Shown: positions 32,745 to 38,907 of the stretch, one piece after another | Layout: each line of letters opens with the position of its first letter | Position numbering within the stretch: position 1 is the first letter of the stretch | From: Nostoc sp. JL34 | GTDB taxonomy: Bacteria > Cyanobacteriota > Cyanobacteriia > Cyanobacteriales > Nostocaceae | Length of the DNA: 38,907 nt | Direction of reading: 5' to 3' | NCBI RefSeq assembly: GCF_017114945.1 | Contig: NZ_JABXKQ010000017.1 | Location: 1 to 38,907, forward strand | Translations under genes and position numbers: made by a program | Notes under the pieces: generated by a model | Told to the model about the DNA's origin: nothing | Database searches by the model: none | The model's input: only the letters and a program-made list of their open reading frames with translations

Positions 32745-34454
32745 ATGGACATCAACACCCAACAAATAAAAACGGATGTACTTGTCATTGGTGGCGGTAC
32801 AGCCGGGACAATGGCTGGAATTAAAGCCAAACAAGCAAATCCCGATGCAGAGGTGCTGATCTTAGAAAAGGCTAACATCCGACGGAGTGGTGCGATCGCA
32901 ATGGGTATGGATGGCGTGAATACCGCAGTCATTCCCGGTCATTCCACACCAGAACAGTACGTCCGCGAAATTACCCTTGCTAACGATGGCATTGTCAACC
33001 AAAAAGCCGTTTATCAAACAGGCAAATTAGGTTACGAAGTCATCCAAGAATTAGAAAGCTGGGGTGTGAAATTTCAAAAAGATGCCCAAGGCAACTATGA
33101 CTTAAAACAAGTGCATCGTGTAGGTAAATATGTCTTACCCATGCCAGAAGGAAAAGACCTCAAAACAATTCTTACCCGCCAAGTTAAACGCCACAAAGTC
33201 AAAGTCACAAATCGCGTCATGGCAACCCGTGTATTAGTCAAAGCAGGACGTGCTATTGGTGCGGTGGGATTTGATGTCAGAAACGGAGATTATATTGTCA
33301 TTCAAGCTAAAGCAGTCATCCTGTGTACAGGTGCTTGTGGCAGATTAGGATTACCTGCTTCCGGCTATCTCTACGGCACTTATGAAAATCCTACTAATGC
33401 CGGAGATGGCTATTCAATGGCTTATCATACAGGTGCAGAACTTAGTAATATTGAATGCTTTCAAGTTAATCCTTTAATCAAAGATTACAACGGCCCCGCC
33501 TGTGCCTACGTTGCAGGGCCTTTTGGCGCACATACTGCTAACGCCGAAGGAAATCGCTTCATTAGCTGTGACTATTGGAGTGGTCAAATGATGTTGGAAA
33601 TCTGGAAAGAATTAAATTCTGGGAAAGGGCCAGTCCAACTCAAAATGACCCATCTTGATGAAGATACAATCGCTGAAATTGAATCCATATTGTGGGCGAA
33701 TGAACGACCAAGTAGAGAACGTTTTCATCAAGGCAGAAATGAAGATTACCGCACTCACGGCGTAGAGATGCACATTTCTGAAATAGGCTTATGTAGTGGT
33801 CATAGTGCTTCTGGTGTGTGGGTGAATGAAAACGCTCAAACAACCATCCCAGGTTTATATGCAGCTGGAGACATGGCCAGCGTTCCCCATAATTACATGA
33901 TTGGGGCATTTGTTTTCGGTTGCATAGCCGGAACTCATGCCATTGAATATATCCAAAATTTAGATTTTATCCAACCAGATACAGATTTTTTAGAGGCTGA
34001 AAAAGCCAGAATTTATGCACCTTTAACTCGTCCAAATGGTGTACCTCACACCCAGGTAGAATATAAATTAAGACGCTTAGTTAATGATTATCTGCAACCA
34101 CCAAAATCAGGTAATAAAATCGAGATTGGTTTAAAACATTTTGTGCAATATCAAGAAACATTAGATTTAATGGGCGCTCGTGACCCTCATGAATTGATGC
34201 GTAGTCTAGAAGTTCACTTTATTCGCGACTGTGCAGAAATGGCAGCCAGAGCATCATTATATCGTCAAGAAACTCGTTGGGGGCTTTATCATTATCGCTT
34301 AGATTACCCCGAAAAGAATGATGATGAGTGGTTTTGTCATGTCAACTTAAAGAAAGATGAATCAGGACAAATGATATTGTTTAAGCGTCCTGTAGATCCT
34401 TACATCGTAGAAGTAGATACAGTCAAAGAAGTCTACAATATTGCTGTTAAGTGA
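32745..34454 (+). CDS. AprA-like/fumarate reductase-type FAD flavoprotein, copy 2
   Basis: A 569-residue flavoprotein. The FAD motif KTDVLVIGGGTAGTMAGIKA is at residues 9-28, followed by EKANIRRSGAIAMGMDGVNT, as in AprA. The middle has ILCTGACGRLGLPASGYLYG and NAGDGYSMAYHTGAELSNIE; the second FAD segment is PGLYAAGDMASVPHNYMIGA. Also typical are HISEIGLCSGHSASGVWVNE and the C-terminal YRQETRWGLYHYRLDYPEK. It is closer to AprA than copy 1, judging by the SGH and YRQETRWGLYH segments. The AprB-like ferredoxin at 36840 is the likely partner, though three genes lie between them. Sulfur oxidoreduction (AMP-dependent sulfite/APS chemistry) is possible but not shown. Confidence 0.85.
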   Translation: MDINTQQIKTDVLVIGGGTAGTMAGIKAKQANPDAEVLILEKANIRRSGAIAMGMDGVNTAVIPGHSTPEQYVREITLANDGIVNQKAVYQTGKLGYEVIQELESWGVKFQKDAQGNYDLKQVHRVGKYVLPMPEGKDLKTILTRQVKRHKVKVTNRVMATRVLVKAGRAIGAVGFDVRNGDYIVIQAKAVILCTGACGRLGLPASGYLYGTYENPTNAGDGYSMAYHTGAELSNIECFQVNPLIKDYNGPACAYVAGPFGAHTANAEGNRFISCDYWSGQMMLEIWKELNSGKGPVQLKMTHLDEDTIAEIESILWANERPSRERFHQGRNEDYRTHGVEMHISEIGLCSGHSASGVWVNENAQTTIPGLYAAGDMASVPHNYMIGAFVFGCIAGTHAIEYIQNLDFIQPDTDFLEAEKARIYAPLTRPNGVPHTQVEYKLRRLVNDYLQPPKSGNKIEIGLKHFVQYQETLDLMGARDPHELMRSLEVHFIRDCAEMAARASLYRQETRWGLYHYRLDYPEKNDDEWFCHVNLKKDESGQMILFKRPVDPYIVEVDTVKEVYNIAVK

Positions 34455-34475
34455 AAGGATGTTTTAAATGTTCTG

Positions 34476-34591
34476 GGCGAATAGAATTCGCTACTACACA
34501 AACAAAGTCCACCTCCGTGGACTAATCAAAATCAAGGGTTTTTAACCTGCGGAGGCAGGTTTTGTCTGTGTAGCCGCGATTTCCAATCGCC
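34476..34591. mobile_element. MITE-like element with terminal inverted repeats
   Basis: The left end GGCGAATAGAATTCGCTACT (from 34476) and the right end ATTTCCAATCGCC (to 34591) are imperfect inverted repeats of about 35 bp; both continue into ACACA and ACAAA stretches and Gly-type CCACCTCCG/CGGAGGCAGG blocks. Internal GTCCACCTCCGTGGAC is a hairpin. This is a familiar cyanobacterial non-autonomous element. It separates the AprA-like gene from the HAD gene. Confidence 0.7.
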
Positions 34592-34639
34592 GAGGTAAGT
34601 ATAAATTAGATTTTTAAAACAACCTCTAAGATAACAACA

Positions 34640-35335
34640 ATGGGTTATAAGGCAATAATTTTCGATCTGGATAATACATTATTGAATTTTGAGCTATGTG
34701 AACGCCAAGCTATTCTAGGAGCGCTGGAAGATTGTGCAGTATCTTTAGATTTAAATGGAGTCAGTGAGACTATTTTTCTTCAAGTCTTTGAAACTTATAA
34801 TTCTCAGTATTGGAGACAGCGAGAAACCTTTTCTCCTAGTGAGTTAATCAAGATGTCTTATCGAAGTACACTTGCTCAATTAGATATACACACAGATCAA
34901 ATCAGCAATCTTAGTCAAAGTTTTTGGCATATTTTTAATCATTCGGGCGTAATGGAACCTGATGTAAATGAAGTGCTAACTGTTCTCGCACACAATTATC
35001 GTTTGGCTGTCATTACAAACGGGTTTGTATCAGCGCAACTACCGAGAATGCAAGCTGCGGGAATTGGGCATTTTTTTGAGGAAGTTGTAGTTTCTGAAGA
35101 AATTGGTTTTGCTAAACCATCTCCTGAAATATTCCATCATGCTTTATCTAGGTTAAATTTAACAGCAGCAGAAGTTATTTACATTGGAGATTCTCTAAAG
35201 CACGACTATGCGGGAGCAAGACAAGTCAAAATGGATTTTTGCTATTACAACAGAAAAAATAAAAATTTACCACAAGAAGCAAAACCAAAGTTTATGATAA
35301 GTGAACTCTTAAATTTGCTGAAATTCTTTAACTAA
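34640..35335 (+). CDS. HAD-superfamily phosphohydrolase (YjjG-like)
   Basis: A 231-residue HAD-IA hydrolase. Motif I IIFDLDNTLLNFE has Asp 9 and Asp 11, motif II is LAVITNGFVS, the motif III Lys is in EIGFAKPSPEIFHHAL, and motif IV is VIYIGDSLKHDYAGA. All catalytic residues are present. Relatives dephosphorylate nucleotides or phosphosugars (YjjG class). Its place between AprA-like and ferredoxin genes might reflect a nucleotide or phospho-intermediate step, but the MITE and gaps suggest a separate promoter. Confidence 0.9.
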   Translation: MGYKAIIFDLDNTLLNFELCERQAILGALEDCAVSLDLNGVSETIFLQVFETYNSQYWRQRETFSPSELIKMSYRSTLAQLDIHTDQISNLSQSFWHIFNHSGVMEPDVNEVLTVLAHNYRLAVITNGFVSAQLPRMQAAGIGHFFEEVVVSEEIGFAKPSPEIFHHALSRLNLTAAEVIYIGDSLKHDYAGARQVKMDFCYYNRKNKNLPQEAKPKFMISELLNLLKFFN

Positions 35336-35409
35336 CCAATTTTATATTTATTCATCTAAAGTTAGATTTTAAATGGTTTGTTGTAAATTATTTTGAAGAA
35401 TTTTCTAAT

Positions 35410-36195
35410 ATGTCTATATATAATTCAATTGGTCAACAATACTCAAAAACTCGCGTTCCTGATATCCGTATTGTTAACAAATTAATTGATTTACTCAATT
35501 TACCCAAAGGTAGCATTATTGCTGATATCGGCGCTGGTACTGGTGGTTACAGTCTAGCGCTAGCTAATAAAGGATTTATTGTTAATGCTGTTGAACCTTC
35601 TGTAGTTATGCAAAAACAAGCAGTAGAACATCAGCAAATTAAGTGGCTTACTGGCTATGCAGAAAATTTACCTCTACCAGATCAGTCGGTTGATGGCGTT
35701 GTCAGTATCCTGGCAACTCATCACTTTTCTCATCTCGAAAAAGCTTTTCAGCAAATGCACAGAATAATTAGAGATGGGGCAATAATTTTGTTAAATTTTG
35801 ATATTAGATTAGCTCAGAAAATATGGCTTTATGATTATTTTCCATTTTTGTGGGAAGATGCGTTACGATTTTTACCACTTAACGAACAGGTTAATTTAAT
35901 TCAGCAGAGTAATACTAAAAGGCGTGTTGAAGCTATACCCTTTTTGTTACCATACGATTTATCTGATTTATTCGCAGCAGCAGGCTGGAGACGACCAGAG
36001 TTATATCTTCAAGCAGAGGTGCGTGCAGGAATATCATCTTTTGCATTAGCTAATCAAGATTTAGTAAAACAAGGAGTAAAGTTACTTGCAGCAGATTTAA
36101 GTAGTGGGGAATGGACGAAAAAATATGGTGATATTCGCAAGTTGACAGAAATTGATATAGGCTATCGTTTTATCCGGGCAACGCTGGATAACTAA
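35410..36195 (+). CDS. Class I SAM-dependent methyltransferase
   Basis: A 261-residue Methyltransf_11-type enzyme. Motif I IIADIGAGTGGYSLALANKG starts near residue 37, the acidic motif II is VEPSVVMQKQA, the motif with VVSILATHHFSHLEKAFQQM marks the catalytic region, and the C-terminal half is hydrophobic and variable. Arsenic methyltransferase-type cysteines are absent, so a small organic substrate is more likely. 74 bases separate it from the HAD gene upstream. Substrate unknown. Confidence 0.87.
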   Translation: MSIYNSIGQQYSKTRVPDIRIVNKLIDLLNLPKGSIIADIGAGTGGYSLALANKGFIVNAVEPSVVMQKQAVEHQQIKWLTGYAENLPLPDQSVDGVVSILATHHFSHLEKAFQQMHRIIRDGAIILLNFDIRLAQKIWLYDYFPFLWEDALRFLPLNEQVNLIQQSNTKRRVEAIPFLLPYDLSDLFAAAGWRRPELYLQAEVRAGISSFALANQDLVKQGVKLLAADLSSGEWTKKYGDIRKLTEIDIGYRFIRATLDN

Positions 36196-36219
36196 ATAAT
36201 TGTAATTTTAAATTAGATT

Positions 36220-36674
36220 ATGACAAATAAAGTTTCTGTAGGTGAGAAAATTAAAATTAGACAAGCTGAGATTAAAGATGTAGAAAGAATTGCTAGTCTT
36301 TGCCAACAACTTGAATATCTGTGAATAATCAACAAATAGAGCGTACTCATATTGTGTATGTTGCCACCCTAGAAGATGAATATGTAATAGCTTTGGCGCA
36401 CGCTCATATTTGTGACTCAATAGTTATTCCAACTCCAGCGATTATTTTGGGATTAGTTGTAGATAAAGATTATCGTCATAGTGGAATTGGACGTTTTTTA
36501 ATGCAAAAAATTGAACAGTGGGCTTCTCTGGCTGGATGTGATAGTGTTTTGTTACGTTCTAATATTAAACGCAAAGAGGCTCACGTGTTTTATGAGAAAA
36601 TTGGCTATACCAATATCAAGCAATCATTAACTTTTCAAAAAAATTGCTTTAGTGAAAAGGATGCAATTAACTAA
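36220..36674 (+). pseudogene. GNAT-family acetyltransferase with internal deletion and frameshift
   Basis: From ATG 36220 the frame gives a typical GNAT N-terminus (IKIRQAEIKDVERIASLCQQ) and stops at a TGA at 36322-36324. From 36321 another frame continues as IVYVATLEDEYVIALAHAH, then GLVVDKDYRHSGIGRFLMQK (the acetyl-CoA loop, R/QxxGxG/A), and ends with EAHVFYEKIGYTNIK at 36674. About 15 residues of the usual linker after the first helix are missing as well as the frame. So the gene is broken, by deletion plus shift, rather than a short GNAT starting at GTG 36321, which would lack the first helix. Confidence 0.72.
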
Positions 36675-36839
36675 TACATTTACCAATTATCCTCTGCTTG
36701 CTGTTGTTTGGGATTTAAATATTTGAATGAACTACATCGTATGCATCTAAACAACCTACAATCGTGAGATAATTAATGCAAGGTTACCCCATTTAGTTTA
36801 CTGTTTAGCAGTTTTATTACAAAATTAGGGAGTGATTTT

Positions 36840-37067
36840 ATGGCTTTAATTAATCAGAGAATAGATGTTCCTGTCATTGTTGATGAATCTAAATGTCTAG
36901 AAAAATGCACAGCCTGTATTGAAGTTTGTCCCTTGGATGTATTGGCAAAAAATCCAGAAACAGGCAAGGCTTACATGAAATATGATGAGTGTTGGTTTTG
37001 TCTGCCTTGTGAAAAAGAATGTCCAACCAATGCAATTACTGTGCAAATTCCCTTTTTGTTACGTTAA
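36840..37067 (+). CDS. AprB-like 2x[4Fe-4S] ferredoxin
   Basis: A 75-residue ferredoxin. Cluster 1 Cys are 19, 23, 26 and 30 in CLEKCTACIEVCP, with one residue more than the standard CxxC at the first gap. Cluster 2 Cys are 51, 54, 57 and 61 in DECWFCLPCEKECPTNAI, which closely recalls AprB (DMCWECYSCVKMCP). AGGGAGTG precedes the ATG. A HEAT-repeat protein follows by 19 bases and an Mrp-type carrier after that, so the operon also encodes its own likely cluster-loading factor. The natural partner is the AprA-like flavoprotein at 32745. Confidence 0.9.
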   Translation: MALINQRIDVPVIVDESKCLEKCTACIEVCPLDVLAKNPETGKAYMKYDECWFCLPCEKECPTNAITVQIPFLLR

Positions 37068-37086
37068 CTATCTGTGGTAAAAATTA

Positions 37087-38046
37087 ATGAATGATGACCT
37101 CAATCATTGGCTAGAAATGTTGCGATCGCCTGACGTAAATGATCGGATAGTAGCTGTCAAAACCTTGCAACATCTCGGTGATGACGAAACAATCGACGCT
37201 TTAATTATAGCTTTGAAAGACGAACATATTACTGTTCAGAAAATAGCAATATCTGCCCTTTGGGAAATTGCTAATCCTGTTGCCATCCCTGCTTTAATTG
37301 AATGCCTCAGTTCAGCAGATACAGATATTCGCACTGAAGCGGCATCAGCATTAAGCGAGTTAATTACACAAGACAAATTGTTACTTTTACTAGATAAACT
37401 CCAAAGTAATGATGTAAATATTCAATTAAATATTTTAGTTCTTTTGCGGAAGATACATGATATTCAATCTTTACCCGACATTTTACCATTTCTAGAATCA
37501 AAAAACCCTGAGTTAAGAGAAGCAGCCGTTACTACACTGCGATATATCAATCAACTAGAAAAATGTCCGCAAGCTTTAAATTTAATCTTTGATGAGGAAG
37601 CAAGTGTACGTCGTGCTGCTGCTTTAACTTTAGAACATTTACAAGATGCAGAAGTGATTACAATACTTTGTCAAGCACTTACAAATGATAGTGACTGGCA
37701 AGTTCGCCGGAATGCAGCTAAATCTCTGGCTATTCATGCAAATAATCAAGCAATCTCAGCATTAGAAGTAGCTTTAAATGATGAACATTGGCAAGTGCGG
37801 AAATTAGCAGCACAAGCTTTGCAAAAAATTCCAGATATTCAAGTTATGCCGAGATTAATTCAAGCCTTAACAGATGAATATGCAGATGTCCGCAAAGAAG
37901 CTGCGATCGCACTTGGTAATTTAGCTCATCCTGATGTCATTAACCCCCTACAACAAGCCTTAGATGACCCTGACAAAGAGGTGTCTATCCAAGCGCAACG
38001 GGCAATTCAGAAGATTCAAACAGAGAAAAAAGTCGTATTGGGTTAA
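37087..38046 (+). CDS. HEAT-repeat protein
   Basis: A 319-residue all-helical repeat protein made of about ten ~31-residue HEAT/PBS-lyase-type units, e.g. LQHLGDDETIDALIIALKDE, DSDWQVRRNAAKSLAIHANN, DEHWQVRKLAAQALQKIPD and DEYADVRKEAAIALGNLAHP. Such proteins act as scaffolds or as lyases/chaperones (CpcE/F class attach bilins; others bind Fe-S proteins). It lies between the AprB-like ferredoxin and Mrp, spaced 19 and about 14 bases, so a role in assembling the Fe-S/flavin enzyme is a reasonable inference. No signal peptide. Confidence 0.88.
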   Translation: MNDDLNHWLEMLRSPDVNDRIVAVKTLQHLGDDETIDALIIALKDEHITVQKIAISALWEIANPVAIPALIECLSSADTDIRTEAASALSELITQDKLLLLLDKLQSNDVNIQLNILVLLRKIHDIQSLPDILPFLESKNPELREAAVTTLRYINQLEKCPQALNLIFDEEASVRRAAALTLEHLQDAEVITILCQALTNDSDWQVRRNAAKSLAIHANNQAISALEVALNDEHWQVRKLAAQALQKIPDIQVMPRLIQALTDEYADVRKEAAIALGNLAHPDVINPLQQALDDPDKEVSIQAQRAIQKIQTEKKVVLG

Positions 38047-38060
38047 GTGAATTGACAATA

Positions 38061-38792
38061 ATGATGCAATCAAAGGATGATTTCTATCAGCAAGAAGTAG
38101 TCCAACTCCTCAAACAGGTTATCGAACCTATCTTAAAAAATGACATCGTTAGTTTGGGAATGGTGCGAAATCTCCGCATAGTTGATGACTATATTTACTT
38201 ACGTTTATATATTGGTTCTCATCAGCACCAATTACAGCCAGAAATTCAATCTAAATTATCATCTCTATCTTGGTGTAAAAAAACTTATATTCAAATTTGT
38301 ACAATTCCCGGTGTTAAAACAACTCTAGGCATATCTAGTGGTAAAGGTGGTGTGGGCAAATCCACAACAGCCGTTAATATCGCCGCAGCTTTAAAATTAC
38401 AAGGTGCAAAAGTAGGATTATTAGATGCTGATGTTTATGGCCCCAATGTCCCTCAGATGTTGGGTTTAGGACAAGCTGATATTCAAGTGATTAATACTCC
38501 CACAGGTGATAAGTTTTTACCTCTAGAAGCTCAAGGAATAAAAATAATGTCAGTGGGTTTACTTGCAGAAGCAAATCGTCCGTTGGCATGGCGAGGGCCT
38601 GTATTGCATAAAATTATCACGCAATTTTTGCAAGATGTGGAATGGGGAGAATTAGATTATTTATTGATAGATTTACCTCCCGGTACAGGTGATGCTCAAA
38701 TTACAATTATCCAAGAAAGCCCAATTTGTGGAGTCATTTTAGTGACAACTCCTCAACAAGTGGCTGTTGCCGATGTAAGTAGGTGGGCATAA
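38061..38792 (+). pseudogene. mrp: Mrp/NBP35-type Fe-S cluster carrier ATPase, truncated by an insertion
   Basis: The N-terminal MIP18/DUF59-like domain (about residues 8-85, YQQEVVQLLKQVIEPILKND) is followed by a deviant Walker A, ISSGKGGVGKSTTAVNIAAA, near residue 95, the switch region LLDADVYGPNVPQMLG and LLIDLPPGTGDAQITI. After TTPQQVAVADV the frame turns into SRWA and stops, where intact Mrp proteins run on another 100 residues with the CxxC cluster-binding motif. So the carrier is missing its cluster site. ATG 38061/38064 is chosen; a TTG at 38052 also exists. The downstream DNA starts an IS element. Confidence 0.85.
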
Positions 38793-38907
38793 AAAAACCA
38801 GACTATGTAAAGATAAGTAAATACAGAGAATGCATCGACATGAGGTGACTTATATATGGGCGCTCGTTTAAGAGTATTTCTAACTCGTGAGCAAGATCAA
38901 ACTCTGT
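38778..38907 (+). mobile_element. Left part of an IS element (IS630-like) interrupting mrp
   Basis: The mrp frame is lost at about 38775-38785, after which come GGTGGGCATAAAAAAACCAG and an IS-like leader. A transposase start follows at 38856. The element runs past the window end, so its length, inverted repeats and TA target duplication cannot be checked. The exact left boundary is uncertain by about 10 bases. Confidence 0.6.
38856..38907 (+). CDS. IS630-family transposase, N-terminal fragment (cut by window end)
   Basis: Only the first 17 residues are visible: MGARLRVFLTREQDQTL. This opening matches the usual start of cyanobacterial IS630-type helix-turn-helix transposase ORFs. GAGGTG lies upstream of the ATG. 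The call rests on a short stretch. Confidence 0.6.
   Translation, partial: MGARLRVFLTREQDQTL

Noticed and set aside
1..38907. tRNA or rRNA genes
   Set aside because: No cloverleaf with a TTCGA-type T-loop and no rRNA-like stretch was seen while reading both strands; a covariance-model scan was not possible.

Overview
The window looks like chromosomal DNA of a filamentous, heterocyst-type cyanobacterium (Nostoc/Calothrix-like). The grounds are many copies of the HIP1 octamer GCGATCGC, interspersed cyanobacterial palindromes and short tandem repeats of the GGGGACT type, small dispersed repeats of the GCGTAGGCGTAGCCC type, moderate G+C, and the protein families present. The genus is inferred, not proven.

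Region 1 (1-9500) is worn and rearranged. It holds an alpha/beta hydrolase remnant, a frameshifted dps, an SDR oxidoreductase, a TehA-type channel, a cupin gene with an amber codon at position 6, a DsbA-like protein with half of its CxxC motif, a decayed second copy of part of that gene with a LuxR-type remnant between the copies, an intact NarL-type response regulator, and its likely partner histidine kinase. The kinase is broken by a homopolymer indel and by an IS66-family element whose own transposase is frameshifted. A 2H-phosphoesterase-like gene follows.

Region 2 (9570-29330) is an organosulfur-acquisition island, mostly on the minus strand. It encodes a flavin-containing monooxygenase, three SsuA/TauA-like and three MetQ-like lipoproteins, one MetI permease, one MetN ATPase, four LLM (luciferase-like, FMNH2-dependent) monooxygenases, an SfnB/DszC-like oxidoreductase, a SAM methyltransferase, and a ferritin-like protein with a GNAT. 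The last two LLM genes are divergent paralogues. The likely logic is that periplasmic lipoproteins capture sulfonates, sulfones or methionine-like compounds, MetNI and presumably permeases elsewhere import them, and the monooxygenases split C-S bonds to release sulfite. No SsuB or SsuC partner lies in the window. A related 28-bp near-palindrome (core GGTA or GATC before GATTTA) lies upstream of three of the sulfur transcription units and may bind a shared regulator.

Region 3 (29750-38907), plus strand, carries two separate flavoprotein plus 2x[4Fe-4S] ferredoxin pairs of the AprA/AprB (adenylylsulfate reductase-like)/fumarate reductase type. The first pair is compact. The second is spread out: AprA-like, HAD hydrolase, methyltransferase and a broken GNAT, then AprB-like ferredoxin, HEAT-repeat protein and an Mrp/NBP35-type Fe-S cluster carrier. 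The Mrp gene is cut near the window end by what looks like an IS630-family element.

The most interesting features are the combination of the sulfur island with two AprBA-like modules, the transporter imbalance, the shared operator-like sites, and the recent insertion that breaks the Mrp gene.
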